From assembly GCA_039545355.1 (NCBI GenBank), contig BCJJ01000003.1, positions 744,001 through 808,000 of the forward strand: a stretch of 64,000 bases of DNA. The letters run 5' to 3'. The translations under genes and the position numbers were made by a program. This document shows, in pieces, positions 30,399 through 42,306 of this stretch (its first letter is position 1; every line of letters starts with the position of its first letter). A model generated the notes under the pieces. That model was not told the DNA's origin, did not search any database, and saw nothing but the letters and a program-made list of their open reading frames with translations. Source of the DNA: Trichosporon coremiiforme (taxonomy: Eukaryota > Basidiomycota > Tremellomycetes > Trichosporonales > Trichosporonaceae).

Positions 30399-33281
30399 TC
30401 AATGCCTCAGACTCTGCCGCCGCGGGGGATGTCCCTGCTCCGCCCGCGCCAGCTTGCGGCGGAGCAGCTCGCGCTCCTGCTGCAGCGACGACATGCCGAG
30501 GCTGAGGCGCTCGTTGGCCGTAGCCAGCTCCTCGACGGTCCGTTCGAGTTGGGCAATCGTGCGCTCCGCCGATTTCTGCGGCGCCGCCGGTGCCAGTACA
30601 CGCTTGCCCGTCGCCGAGGCCCAGGAGTCGCGCAGGAAGTTGCCGCTGCCGCGCTTGTTTGTGCTGTGGCCCAGACCGCTGGGGTGGGAGAAGCCGAGCA
30701 TCTCGCGAGACTGGTTGCGCGAGTGGCCCAACTCAGACGCGCCGTTCACGCTCGAGCCCGAGATCGCGCGCGAATGTGACCGCGAGTGCGTATGCTGGGC
30801 CGTCTCAGCCTGAGCCTCCTCCGCACGCCGACGCGCCGCTCGCTCCTCTTCCAGCTCCCGACGCAGAGCGGCCAGCTCCTGCTCCCATTTCTGCTCGGCG
30901 TCCAGGCGCGCATTGCGTTCCCGCTCAACCTGGGCGTGCAGCTGGTCGCGCTGCTCCTCAATCTGCAGGATGCGGTGCTCAGAGCTGTCGATAGCGTCCC
31001 GAGCAGCGTACAGGTGCTCGGATGCCTTCTCGAGTGCGTCGTTGGTGTCCGCGAGCTTCTGCCGGGTGTGCTCAAGTTCGGCCGTAGCCTCGTCGTGCTC
31101 CGACTCGAGGTCCTGGTGTTGGAGCTCAAGAGATGAGAGCTTGCTCGTCGCGGCGTCCAGCTGCTCCTGAAGCTCAGCCACGGCGGAGCTGTCTCTAGGC
31201 TCTGAGCGGACGGGAGGCTCCTGCGGCTGCTCGCGCAGTCGCTCGGTCTCAGCGTTGAGTCGCTCGACCTGGGCATCCCGATCTGCAACCTCCTTCTTGA
31301 GACGTCGGCGCTCCTGCGCATGGTCTCGAACAAGCCGCTTGATGACGCTATCACGGTCACTGAGCTTGCTCTCAAGCTGTGACAGAAGCGCGCTGTAGCC
31401 CTCGAGCTCACGCGACAGATCCTCGTTCAGGCGGTTCTGCGTGTCGAAGAGCGTCTGGGCTTGGGAGGCTACGGCCGCGATCGCCGGGTTCGTCGAGTTG
31501 ACGGGGGATCGTCGGCGACTCGTGCGAATGTCCGTCGGCTCCTCCACCAGCTCGGCAACGGAAGCGAGCGACGTGCGGCGCGAAGACGGCGGTGACTTCG
31601 AAGCCGAACGGCGAATGTCAAACGCACCGCCTGGGGGCGCTGGGAAGCACTCGGCAATGACTCGGATATCCGTGGCGCTTGGCTGCTTTTCGAGCGTCCT
31701 ATCGGCAGGGGAAGCGGCGCGTTCTTCATCTACGTCCTCCGCGCCTTGTGTGCATTCTGACGGTGCTGCGGAACCAGTGCCCTCCTTGTCGGTGTTTGTG
31801 CTTCCTGGCTCCTTGACAACGATCCTACCGCCCTCGACCGCAACCTCCGGCCGCCACGGCTCGTCGTCGAAAGAACCGGCCTGGAGCATCTCGATAAAAG
31901 GCTCCACGTATCCGTTCTCACTCGGCAGGTCCTTGTCGATAAACTCATTATGATATGTGTTCGAAAGCGTTGTCCAGCCTTGGCGCAGAACCCATTCCTT
32001 GCACTCGCCCTCCTCCACAGGCGAAAGGTCATCGGCGTGATCTCCACACCACGAAGGATCGTCAGGGATGCACATCCGATCAGACAGCGGGACGATGCCA
32101 GTGTCACCGATCTTCTCGGTAGCAGGGTCGGTGCTCTTCGCGAACTCAGGTAGCCTCTCGATGACCTTGTACACGACATCCGAGTGGAACGAGACTGGGG
32201 TTAGCCATGTCGCTCATGTAGAGAAGAGCTCACCCTTGGTGGAACGACTAGAGGGAAGCTCCGTGTCGTCGCCTGCAACCGTTGTGACTTCATCGCGTAA
32301 CGTTTCCTGCGCCTCGTGCTCGTCGAAGGGCGGTGCGTCACTCAGACTGATGGTCTGGAAGCCAGCCAGGGATTCGTTCTTCGGCTTCCGGCTCTTGATT
32401 TCGCTGTACCGATCAGCCGTACCGAGGGAGAACATGGGCGAGTCCTCTAAGCTGGAGGCGAACGTCTTCGGGGAAGAGCCCGATAGCGGCCTCCTCTTGC
32501 TGAGCCACTTGAGCGGGAGCGGAGATGCAGCTGCGGCCTTCGGTGGGGGCCGCATGCTCTCTTCATCCTGCCACTCGCTTAATTCAGCCAGCTGGAGGGT
32601 TTCCTCTTTCCTGAATGTCGACTTGATCATGTTGAGGAATGTCGACGTCGACGGTTCGGCGTCAGGATTCGTCGCATGCGCTGTCGGTGCTGGGGGGAGG
32701 TCGAGGTTGGGCTTGTGCAGCAGCTTCGACCATCGCGAAGGGGATGCTGTAGGCGTTGTCGTCTCGAAGTCACGCTCAGGAAAGCTCGCCTCACGCCTTG
32801 GCGTCGGCCTGGAGAACTCGGCGGAGTCGTCCGCCGCCACTTGATTCTTAGCCGGGTGCGGGTGTGACAAGCCCATCTCCAGTGAAATGGTGGGGGGTGA
32901 TGATAGCGCCTTGAACAGCCGGGACGACTCAAAGGGCGAGTCCAAACACAGCGAGTTGTTGGACGTGTCGTGCAGAAACGATTCTCGTCGAGGGGAACCG
33001 ACGGGGGACGCATGGTGGGAGCGGTTCGATCGTGCCGAGAAGTCGAGCGCACCTGCGATGGTGTCAGCTGGTAAACAAAACTTTCCTCTTAGCTGAGGTG
33101 ATGGTGGCTGATGGTGACAGCGGTGACGGTACTCACGGGCGGGGTTGATGAGCCTTGCCTGCTTACGCTTTCTAGGCGTTCTTGAGCTGGAACCAGCTGA
33201 TGAGGCAAAGGAGGATGCGACGAACGAGTCACCAGGGGCCGATATGGGCACGGGGCGGGGGCTGCTGAGGAGAGTCGACAT
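30399..33281 (-). CDS. Large coiled-coil protein, function unknown
   Basis: Three exons, 33281-33137, 33052-32234 and 32194-30399 (complement), encode about 919 residues. Residues 1-300 are disordered, Ser/Pro-rich and basic (TPRKRKQARL). They hold several SP and S/T-P sites (SPVGSPRRES, SRWSKLLH) that could be CDK or MAPK targets. Residues about 320-400 contain a folded-looking stretch (SWCGDHADDL, WVLRQGWTTLSN). From about residue 550 a long coiled coil runs with classical heptads (LESKLSDRDSVIKRLV, LRRELEEERAARRRAEE), then a Ser/Gly linker and a final coil (LERTVEELATANERL). I do not recognise the family. The architecture would fit a spindle-pole, polarity or vesicle-tether adaptor, but nothing proves it. 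It is divergent from the UCS gene, with 386 bp between starts. Confidence 0.8.
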
Positions 33282-33667
33282 GGCTCTTAGGTGTCGACTC
33301 TGCTCTTTGAGGATTACACAGTGATGGTGGAAGGGAGTGTGAGGGGGTAGGGGTGAGTAAGGTATTACAGAGACAAAAAGGTGACAAAGAGAAAGTAGTC
33401 GTGACAGTTGGAGGTCAACTCGATCGTAACGGTTCGAGGTTTGCGTCTTTGGTCTCAACGTAGCGACCCATCGTGCGGAACTCTTGTTTGGCCCTGCATC
33501 CGTTGTTTGTGCTAGCCAGTTTTAGGCACCGGCAGGCACATGGGTCAGGGATCCTTTACTCTCCCACGCACGTATCCTCCACCACCCGCATTCTGGAACC
33601 AGGTGGAGGTCGACCGCACAAGCGATTCCAAGCCGACGTCACTTGGTCCCCCTCAACACCACACACC
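33282..33667. other. Divergent promoter region, coiled-coil gene / UCS chaperone gene
   Basis: This 386-bp stretch between starts includes CT-rich tracts next to both genes. No exon is seen. Confidence 0.5.
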
Positions 33668-35902
33668 ATGTCCGCGGCCGACCTCACCGCGCTCCTCAAG
33701 GAGCTCAGCGCACCGAATGCCGACATCAAGACGATAGTCACACCGACCCGCGTCGGTGAGCTGTCCATCGCCCTCTCGCCCGGCGCGGACAGGGATGTCT
33801 CTAGCCTCGGTCTGCTGGCGCTGTCCAAGATCGTCGACTTGGGTTCGTCCAGCGGGAGCGAGGACGAGAAGGCTGCGCGGCTGAAGGCCGTCTTCGATCC
33901 GCTCGTCTCGAACGCGATTGCAAAGAACTCCGAGGACCCCGCCGACCTCGTGCCCTCCGTGAGCCTGCTCGCGAACCTCGCTCCTCTTGCGTCTGCCGCT
34001 GCCGTGGAGATCCTGACGCAGCCGCTGGGCCTGACCAAAAACGAGAAGGAGAGTGATATCGACCCTCTCGCAATTCTTCTCGAGTTTGCAGAGCTTCCGT
34101 CGCCGCTGCAGAGCGCCCTTGCGGGCCTCTTCGCCGCGCTCGCTGGCACGAAACAGGGGCGTGCGCTCGTGCGCTCCCGTGCGCTCGGATGGGTTGAGGC
34201 GGCGGCTGATACCAGCGGCAATGCAGAGGGAGACGCCCAGGTCCTTTGCGCCGTCACGCTGTCGAAGCTCGGGCGCGGGGAAGCAGTCCCTGGCGAGCCG
34301 GAGGAGGAGCGGTTAGCGCGCGAGCAACAGGCGGAAGAGGGCGAGGAGCGGTACGCGAAGCAGCTGGCCGCGCACATCAAGACGGTGTCGCCGAACTCGC
34401 CAGCGTTGCTGTCAACACTGGAAGGTCTCTCCGTGCTGACGACACGACCAGCAGTGCGCGACGTGCTCTGCTCCGACCCCGCGTTCCTGAAGGCTCTCCT
34501 GGCGCTGAGCCCAGTGCCGCACGCTTCGGGCGGTTCCCTCCCGGTCACTCCGCGGGAGAGCATGGTGTCGCTCGACGAGAGCGCCGAGCGTCCTGTAGAT
34601 GGAGCGCTGTGCTACGGCTTGACGACGATCCTGATCAACCTGACCGCGCGGAAACCGGTGCTCTCAGCCGAGGACGCGCAGATGGACCGTCTGCGCCGCA
34701 TGGCGCTGAGCGGAAAGACAAAGGACGAGGCAGACCCGCATGAGTCGGAAGAAGCCGTAAAGAAGCGTGTCGACGCGCTTATTGCCGCTGGCGTGATCCC
34801 CGCCATGTCCGGTCTCGTGCGTGCCGGTAGTTTGCGCGTCAAGACCGGCCTTGGCCAGCTTTCGCTCGGCATCGTGGACGACCGGTCACACCGTGTGGCT
34901 TTCGTCCGCGACGGCGGGTTCCGCGTGCTCTCACACGTTATCCGCGACCTGACCGCAAAAGACACATCGAAGGACGCTCTGCCGGCACTCCAGGCGCTCG
35001 CGAAGATGGTCATCTCCGTCCCGCCGCAGCTCCTCTTCCCGGCGCCCTCAGAGGTGAACGCGCTGAACGCCTTGCGGCCATTAGAGCTGCTACTCTGCCA
35101 TGCGGGCTCAAATCTGCTGCAGAAGTTTGAAGCGCTCATGGCTTTGACCAATCTCGCGTCCGTGAATCCCGAGTTCGGCGACCGCATCGTTTCGGCGGAA
35201 CTCCCAGTGCCCGAGAACGCGCTCCGCGGCGCTGGCTCCAGCAGCAAAACGAAGGTGGTCGACGTCGTCGAGACCCTGATGCTCGACGACAACACGCTCG
35301 TGCAGCGCGCAGCGACCGAGCTCGTGTGCAACCTTGTCAACTGCGAGAAGGGGTTCATGCTCTTCTCGGGCGAGAGCGGGAGCGAGCCAGCGAACCCCCG
35401 TGCCGCTGCGCGGTTGGGCATTCTCCTTCTCCTGACGGACGCGGACGACATGGCCACCCGCCAAGCTGCGTCTGGCGCATTGGCATCTCTCACTGATTCC
35501 GCGGCCGCTTGTCACTCCCTCTTCGCCGGAGGCGGGATCAACACAAGCACGCAGCGGAACGTGTGGGACCGCGTCGGAGAGCTGTTCGCGCCCGGCGGCG
35601 CGCAGGTGGACGACGACGGCGAGCGCATCGAGACCATCTCGAGCGAGCCGCCAGACGTGGGACTCGCGCACCGCGGCGCCGTCATCCTCGCCAATTTGAC
35701 GCGATACCTCGCCAGCGAGGATGGAGAGAGTGAGCGCAAGGAGCAAACGAAGAAGATGAAGGCGGCCCGCGTGGAGGAAAAACTTGGCCGGGGGGCGAAG
35801 GCTATCATGGGTGGGGGACCGGAGACCAAGCCAGCGCTCGAGGCTGTGCTCGAGGCGCTGAAAAGCATGAGGGCGCTTGACGTGCTCGTCGCAGGGGAGT
35901 AG
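33668..35902 (+). CDS. UCS-domain myosin chaperone (She4/Rng3/UNC-45-like)
   Basis: A single exon encodes 744 residues beginning MSAADLTALLKELSA. The whole protein is a run of armadillo-like helical pairs: the central part includes LEGLSVLTTRPAVRDVLCSD, and the C-terminal UCS part includes FEALMALTNLASVNPEFGD and AATELVCNLVNCEKGF. UCS proteins fold and stabilise myosin motor domains and are needed for actin-based transport, endocytosis and cytokinesis in fungi. The N-terminal TPR domain of animal UNC-45 is absent, as in other fungi. The start is chosen at the ATG with a good context (CACACCATGT). The frame stays open upstream to 33473 without another ATG of quality. It is the longest intronless gene here after HIS4. 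Confidence 0.92.
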   Translation: MSAADLTALLKELSAPNADIKTIVTPTRVGELSIALSPGADRDVSSLGLLALSKIVDLGSSSGSEDEKAARLKAVFDPLVSNAIAKNSEDPADLVPSVSLLANLAPLASAAAVEILTQPLGLTKNEKESDIDPLAILLEFAELPSPLQSALAGLFAALAGTKQGRALVRSRALGWVEAAADTSGNAEGDAQVLCAVTLSKLGRGEAVPGEPEEERLAREQQAEEGEERYAKQLAAHIKTVSPNSPALLSTLEGLSVLTTRPAVRDVLCSDPAFLKALLALSPVPHASGGSLPVTPRESMVSLDESAERPVDGALCYGLTTILINLTARKPVLSAEDAQMDRLRRMALSGKTKDEADPHESEEAVKKRVDALIAAGVIPAMSGLVRAGSLRVKTGLGQLSLGIVDDRSHRVAFVRDGGFRVLSHVIRDLTAKDTSKDALPALQALAKMVISVPPQLLFPAPSEVNALNALRPLELLLCHAGSNLLQKFEALMALTNLASVNPEFGDRIVSAELPVPENALRGAGSSSKTKVVDVVETLMLDDNTLVQRAATELVCNLVNCEKGFMLFSGESGSEPANPRAAARLGILLLLTDADDMATRQAASGALASLTDSAAACHSLFAGGGINTSTQRNVWDRVGELFAPGGAQVDDDGERIETISSEPPDVGLAHRGAVILANLTRYLASEDGESERKEQTKKMKAARVEEKLGRGAKAIMGGGPETKPALEAVLEALKSMRALDVLVAGE

Positions 35903-37256
35903 TAGGCGGGAGCGTGGGGGAGAGCAGCAGTGACGCATCACGGTGGTGGGACACCACAAGCAGTAAGACACAAAATGAGGCAAATGCCATTCCGTGATGG
36001 AACGCAACATGAATCACCATGTACCGTACTCCGATCCCAAGTCTGGTCGCCATATGCTGACAAGGCCATTCTGTTCTCCAGACGACCTAGTGGATCTGCG
36101 TAGCTCCAGGAAGCAAGTGAAGTACAGGAGTGGCAAGAAGCGAAGGATGTATGGCGACGCAAGCGAGCCGATTATGGCCATGATCACTTTGACGCCAGAC
36201 TTCAATCCACCTGTCACCTCACCCGCGTCTGTTCTCCCACCGAAAGTGCTCGCATTCCACCGCTATTCCGAAGCCTATCTATTTTTGCATCATCACAATA
36301 CGTACTGGGTCTCCCACACTCGCCCGTATCTGGAAAACCAGTGGTAGATTCGGGAGCCCGTAGCCTAGTTACGGCTTGGCTACAACCGGCCGGTGCCTGG
36401 AAAGAAGTTGCCGAAATGGTGATGCCTTCGGTGCCTCTCTGCCTATGGCGCCCGCACGGTGCAGAGGAGAGCGAGAGAACGGAGATGGTCTTGCATCATA
36501 GCTGTTGCTGTGCCTCCGTTATCTCCAGTTCCGGCAACAGAACAAACGCATCAGCTGGCTACTCCGGTCGTCAGCAAGCTCTAAGCTCTCATGAATCGGG
36601 ATCCAAAGATTCCTCTAACTCCGCACGCACTGCGTGTAGATCTCATATGATCCAGATGACCAGAAGTGACTCATGGGAGCAACTCACAAGAGAGGACAGC
36701 TCCACCCACCCGTCGCTCAGTGGCAGAATCAACCTCCCACACCGACCTCTCGGCGCAGCACGACACCGGCACGTCTTGAGAATAAGCTTTGCACTGGTCA
36801 AAGCCAGACTGACCACGATTCCGAACGGCCAAGAGATATCTCGTAACACCGTGCGTACCGTCGCGTACAGCGGGCGTCGTAGACTGCATGTTGCGCCGCA
36901 TTGCCGCCGCTCAACAACGATCAGGAAGACTGAATCAACAAAGAATGGACTTCTTGTAGAACAATAACAACGTCGACGGCAGGCACAACCAAATCAGGCA
37001 ATGTAGCAGATAAATACATCAGAGTCCAGTCTATGATCAAGTCTATAGCGTTTTCGTGTGCGGTCGCCGGCTGCTGGCCCACACACGTCGACGCACCGAT
37101 AAGGTGCGAAGTGTAAAAAAGACGAAAGGGAATTTCTGATATTTTTACGACGTTTGTAGCGGCAGTCAGTCTGCTCTGCGGAACCGGTGACGCCGGGTTG
37201 TGATACATGATAGTCAAGAACGAGAAGGGGTATCAGGTTAACGCTCACGCGACACC
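35903..37256. other. Gene-free region between UCS and rhodanese genes
   Basis: This is 1,354 bp between two convergent 3' ends. Open frames of about 120-208 codons on the plus strand at 35994-36347 and 36341-36967 show no recognisable domain and unremarkable codon use. I treat the region as non-coding. Confidence 0.5.
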
Positions 37257-37938
37257 CTAAGCCGCGAGGAGGTTCATGCCCTCCTTCTCGGACCACTCGA
37301 GCCACGAGCCGACATAGTTGCGCACGTTGGCATAGCCGTGCATGCCGGCGATCTCGGCGGCGGTGGCGGAGCGCTTGCCGGAGCGGCAGAAGAAGATGAT
37401 CTTCTGGCCAGCGGCGGGCTTCTTGAACGCGAACTCCTTCTTGAAGCGCCCGGGCTCGAAGCGCTCGTCGAGCGCCTCGGGCAGGCGCGAGAGAGGAAGG
37501 TTGACGGCGGAGGGGAGGGTGCCGAGCGCGACCTCGTCGGGCTCACGGACGTCGACGATCAGAATGTCCTAAAATAGAGTCAGTGATCTGATACCGCTGT
37601 GTGATTGATAAGAAGCCACAGGTATGGCGCAATCGCAAGACGCAACTGCGCCACATGGCCATGCCACTTACATCGGTCGGCTGCTGGGTCAGCGGCTTGA
37701 TCTCGTCGTACTCGACAATCGGGTTCGCGGCCCAGACGTTGCGGCTGAAGCGCTTCGCCGGGGGAGTGCTCGTAAGCGTGCGGAGGAGGTTGGGCTGCTG
37801 CGCAGGGCTGAAGGGCCTGCGGTACGAGGCAGGGGTCGAGGGGGTAAGGGGGCGAGCGACAGAGGCGGACATGGCGAGTCGGCTGGGACCGGCGACAGCG
37901 GCGCGGTAGAGGGGAGTGGCTTTGCGGATGACGGACAT
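37257..37938 (-). CDS. Mitochondrial single-domain rhodanese (thiosulfate sulfurtransferase)
   Basis: Two exons, 37938-37672 and 37568-37257 (complement), encode 192 residues. The first 65 or so residues are Arg/Ser/Ala-rich with no early acids, a clear presequence. The rhodanese domain starts DILIVDVREPDEVALGTLP and has NLPLSRLPEAL. Its catalytic Cys150 lies in FFCRSGKRSATAA, and it ends WLEWSEKEG. The active loop C-R-S-G-K-R is the thiosulfate-type version. Yeast counterparts are the RDL/AIM42 type. Its role in sulfide oxidation or persulfide transfer is inferred from the family. The 103-nt intron lies just before the domain. Confidence 0.93.
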
Positions 37939-40252
37939 CTTGATTGTTGTTGCTGCGCTCGTTTATATAGCTCGAGAAAGTGGTATCGTAGGACTGGGAC
38001 GACGTTGGTGGCTACCTGCCTTCTCTGGAAACGGAAAGTCAAGGGAAGTCGAAGGGAGCGCGATGAGGAACGCGGCGCGACAGTGGTGCAGCGGCGTAAA
38101 GCGGCAGGAGTGCTGTTGAGAGCGGTTGGGAGGTTAGGCGGTGTTGCTGGGTTGCTAGGTGGGGCCTGGGTAGTCTTCCTTAGGCTGGAGTTGGTAGTTG
38201 GTAGACAAGGTTGGATACGATGATCGTGGATGAGAAAGAAGAAGGAATATGCCGTTACCGGGTTGATGATGATAGCCCGTCGAGGACAACGACCGGTCAC
38301 TTGGTGCTGACCAACCTGACCTTGGAATTTCTGTGACCACCGATTGCGCCATCAACATTGGTTTCAGGCACTTCCGGATTGCGATTCGCGATCTCCTGCT
38401 CTCCCACGGTAGACGCGTCCGTTGACGTCAACAACCCCGCTCGCCGCCCTGGGCCTCGTCGGAGGAGTTTGGCTAGAGGCAACTGACAGCAACCAGGACC
38501 GATTGGTACATGGGCAGCAAGGGAGAGTGCATTGCACGTTACGCCAGCGTGTGATAACCAGCGCGTCTCCGGCTCGACCTCAAACGGCACGTCACGTGCG
38601 TCCTTCACGGCGTCCGTCGGTTCACGTGATCGTAATTGGTTCTGCGACTGCTCCCCGTGCCGTTTGCCACCTCTAAAGCCGTAGTCGTCCCGATAGTTGC
38701 TCCTTGAGCTATGCCAATATTGCTCGCTGTGGTTAATATGTTCGTCCCTCGCATTTTCTTCACTACCAACGACTAGATCGACTCGCTCCTCACGAACGCC
38801 CATGGCTGCTCGTCAGCGCCCCTTCAATCTGACTCCCCTACAGTCATATCGGCCGTTAGGCAGTGTGAGAGTCCCGCTCGACTGGTGCACCGCTGCTTTT
38901 CGCATGTATATCAACTGCGGCACAGCTGGACTTGTCCGTCTCGCATTGCGGATATGTTCAGTTCGTGACACATATTGCCAGTTATTAGGTCGGTTACAAT
39001 GCAACTCACAGCTCTGTGGAGGAGTGTTTCAGGGCACTCCTCCATATGGCTGTGGGCAGCAGCTGGTGTGGCGATTTGCTTGACAACGATCGCTTCAGGC
39101 GTACGACTGGCTCTGGCGCTTCCAGTTTTAGTCCCAGCAACACTGCGCACTGTCGCGTTACCTTATCTCTCTACTTGGTGTTCCTAAGTGTATCTCTGTG
39201 GAGCTGTCCATATTTACTCAAACCTGTGCAGCCATGGCTGCTGCAACTACTGCATGTGCGACCTACCTAGCAGCGTAAAACTCATGACGGAGAACTGCCT
39301 GAACAATGCCACGGAGGAGACGGGGCCGTGGTATGGGATGTGCGACGACTGGGATAATAGGACGTGCATCGATCAGGGTAAAGATACGCGGGACAGGGAC
39401 GATCAGGGAGGAGACTCGAGAGACTGAGCGATCTGTCCACTCCCGTGCTTGTTAGTAGCCAAAGCTTAGGAAGTCTAAAGAGCACAAAGCGAAGAAAACG
39501 TACCGGAAATGTATTTGTTGAAAATAAATATGCATCGGAATGCTTGAGAATGAAAGAGCAGCCTATACATCCACGATAGGCCAGAGCGGCCGAATGTTTG
39601 TACTATTTCGGCAGCCTGAGAAAAGATTTGCCACTCCGCTGTTTTGGTATTGACCTCACTCTTTGAAGATCAGTCGCCTGACCCATGAAATTGAGCAGAC
39701 CTGAAGCAGTCACCCTGCCACAAGTGTCCGCCCAGATGCTTTTGATACTACACAGTTGGTCTACTTGGAGGAAGAAGATGCAAGGACTCCTGATATGACG
39801 TATGCTGTAGGGGGCATCGACGTTGGGGTCAACAGACTGCCAGGGTCACAGTAAATCGTCAACAACGACTCCTATACATTCACCACGAACATCGCTCTTA
39901 ATGCCTGCTGATCATCAGAGGCATTCCAAACGATTCCTCGTCCGCCACTTGCACTTGCTTGAAGAGAAACTTGGACCTTTAGAGACTTCTCAACACCTCG
40001 AGGCTTCTGCGGCGGATGTCATAACATGACTATGGACTGATTCTCGGAGAGGAGCTAGCGCCGACACTATCTCCCCTCTAAACTAGCCTCACACGCGTGC
40101 GTTACTGACTCTGTTGCAGTGGAGTGTCGGCCAGCCGTAAGCATGGATGCCTATCGCAACATGCAAGTTACGAGGATGCAATTGTCATACAGATAAGCAC
40201 ATGTTTGGCAAAGCCGTCGGCGCTATTGGTAAGCTCGCGTGTCTGGCCCGTA
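37939..40252. other. Gene-poor 2.3-kb gap between rhodanese and UBA4 genes
   Basis: This 2,314-bp stretch should hold the rhodanese promoter at its left end and the UBA4 3' UTR at its right end. E-box-like CACGTG sites occur near 38585-38590 and 38625-38630. Base composition falls toward 39480-40100. Frames of up to about 199 codons exist without motifs. I cannot identify a gene or RNA. Confidence 0.5.
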
Positions 40253-41558
40253 TCAGTAGACGGGGAAACCCCCATCGACCTCACGGCTCCAGGCCACCAG
40301 CCCACCTCTGACATCCCTCGCCACTCGCCCAACAGTGCGCAGCTTGGCGGCAGCGATCTGGCTATCGTTCCCTCTGCGGCAGAGGAACGTGACCTCGCCG
40401 TCACCGGGTATCTCCTCTGGCTTCTTCAGAATTTCGTCCAGCGTGATGTCTGTTCCCCATCAGCATTACCTTTCACGCGCACACTCACTAGTCGTTCCCG
40501 GAAGGGAGCAGATGGCGAATTCAGTCGGCGGCCGCGTGTCCACAACCACAGCACCGGACTGCAAGAGCGTCTGAAGCTCGGTGGCAGATATCCGCTCGCC
40601 CTCCTCGCCCTGGGCGTACCCGTCATCTGTCTCAATAGCGCAGAGCCGTGCGTACTCCGCTGCGTCCTCGTTCAGTGGCTTGCCAACCAGCGCGCAACCG
40701 GGACAGCCCTCCCGTGGCGGGCGTACCTTCACCGTGCGCACCATCGGACTCCCACCGAGCTGGAGACACTTGAGTCCTGGCTCGTAAGTCCCCAGCTGAA
40801 CTGCGAGGGCGTCCGCTGCCATAGCAGAGCCGACAATGCCGACCGTCGGTCCCCACACACCTGCATCCGCGCAGGACTGAGAGGCGCCTGCACGCGGCCA
40901 CACGCACCGGTAGCAAGCACGCTGGCCCGGCGGGCCATACACGCTCCACTGGCCCAGGGTCGAGATGCCCGCACCGCTGACTAGCGGAATGGAGAGGGAG
41001 CATGCAGCGTCTGAGACGAGGTAGCGGGTTGCTGGGCGGTCCGTACAGTCCAGGATCAGATCGTGCCCTTCCAGCAGCGAGAGGGCGGTCGAAGGAAGGA
41101 GAGGCTCAGGTATCGGAGCGTACGAGACATGCGGGTTCAATCTGTCGTCAGCTTCGCATCAGAGTATAACTGCCACCACCGCTCACGCTTGCAGGGCCTC
41201 AACAGCACTTTGCGCCTTGTTCATTCCCGCCCGTTCCCCGTGCAGGACCTGCCGGTGAAGGTTGGAGACGGAGACCGTGTCGTGGTCGATGATCGTCAGA
41301 TGACCTGAACCGTCAGCTTCAGTGTGGCTATTTCAGCTTACCGACTCCAGCGCCCGCAAGATACTGCAGGACCGGACATCCGAGGCCGCCAGCGCCGACG
41401 ACGGCGACCCGCACGCGTTTCAGCTTCAGCTGCCCTATTTCGTCAGCTTCGTTAATTGTTAGAAGCTCACCTTCCAGACCCCAGCCGGGCTGGATCATCT
41501 GCCTGCCGTAGCGGGCATACTCATCTAGCGACAAGCGATTGACGTCGGTGTCGGCCAT
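40253..41558 (-). CDS. UBA4: UBA4/MOCS3: E1-like adenylyltransferase plus rhodanese
   Basis: Five exons, 41558-41471, 41434-41342, 41304-41187, 41141-40489 and 40449-40253 (complement), encode 382 residues. The ThiF/E1 part starts [20 protein letters not shown] and has the nucleotide loop [36 protein letters not shown], zinc CxxC pairs in ACYRCVWP and GCPGCALVG, and the active cysteine region [10 protein letters not shown]. The C-terminal rhodanese has FLCRRGNDS with its persulfide Cys. UBA4 activates URM1 for tRNA wobble-U thiolation and protein urmylation. The MOCS3 class can also serve molybdopterin synthase. The start is taken at MADTDVN, but an in-frame ATG at 41693 would add a Pro-rich lead. 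The second acceptor is a TAG, 2 nt before a CAG that would break the frame. Confidence 0.92.
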
Positions 41559-42306
41559 GTCGGAGATGGACAGCGTCGGCGATGTCAGACAGACTTTTTC
41601 AGATGTGAGAGAGCTCAGTGGACCGTTGGGCGGCGAGTGAGGTGGAGGTGGAGGTGGAGGTCGAGCAGGGAAGGTGGAGGCAGCGACGCACATGACAAAG
41701 TCGCAGACCAGCAGCGATCTCGACTACCACAGTAGGATGGCTGATGACGGACGGATCAGGTAGTTCGAGCAATTATGACGAGAATATGGGAGCGCGGTGA
41801 GCAGGCGTGGAGAGGAAGATGTCAAGTTGGAGAGACTCGCGAAAAGTCTCAAGTCGGTCCGAGGCTTGAGTTCGAGAGGAAAGAGAGGTCCCACTCGAGA
41901 CTGAATATGGTAAGCGCTCTTTTGTACAATGTTGTTTTGTCGAAACTAGAGGCAGGGCGAGAGCGCACAAAAGCTTGTTCCAGTTGCTTGTACGGTGGAC
42001 GATCACTCGACGGCTATGTCGCACAAGTCCGTCGTACCGGGGTCACGTGCACACAGGTGGTTTCACGCGACACTCCCAACCTTGCGCGGAGGTATTCCCA
42101 CGCGACTGCCACCCTCTCCCTTGCAAGCAAGACCCATTTCGCGTCACCCGTGGGAGACCGTCTTTTTAGTTGGCCGCGGCATCTTTGGATCACCTCGCAA
42201 AAAACGGTCGTTCCCTCAACCGACCGGCAGCCGTTTTGCTCGTGTTGCTCCTCAAAACACCCGACCACTCACTCCGGTCACCACCACCCCCCTCGTCGCC
42301 GACACT
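41559..42306. other. Divergent promoter region UBA4 / mL44
   Basis: This 748-bp stretch between starts may include a longer UBA4 N-terminus (to 41693) and the 5' UTR of the mL44 gene. No exon beyond that is supported. Confidence 0.5.

Noticed and set aside
36341..36967. Frame of 208 codons between the UCS and rhodanese genes
   Set aside because: There is no conserved block, the amino-acid mix is unusual, and there are no introns in an intron-rich genome. It is treated as chance.
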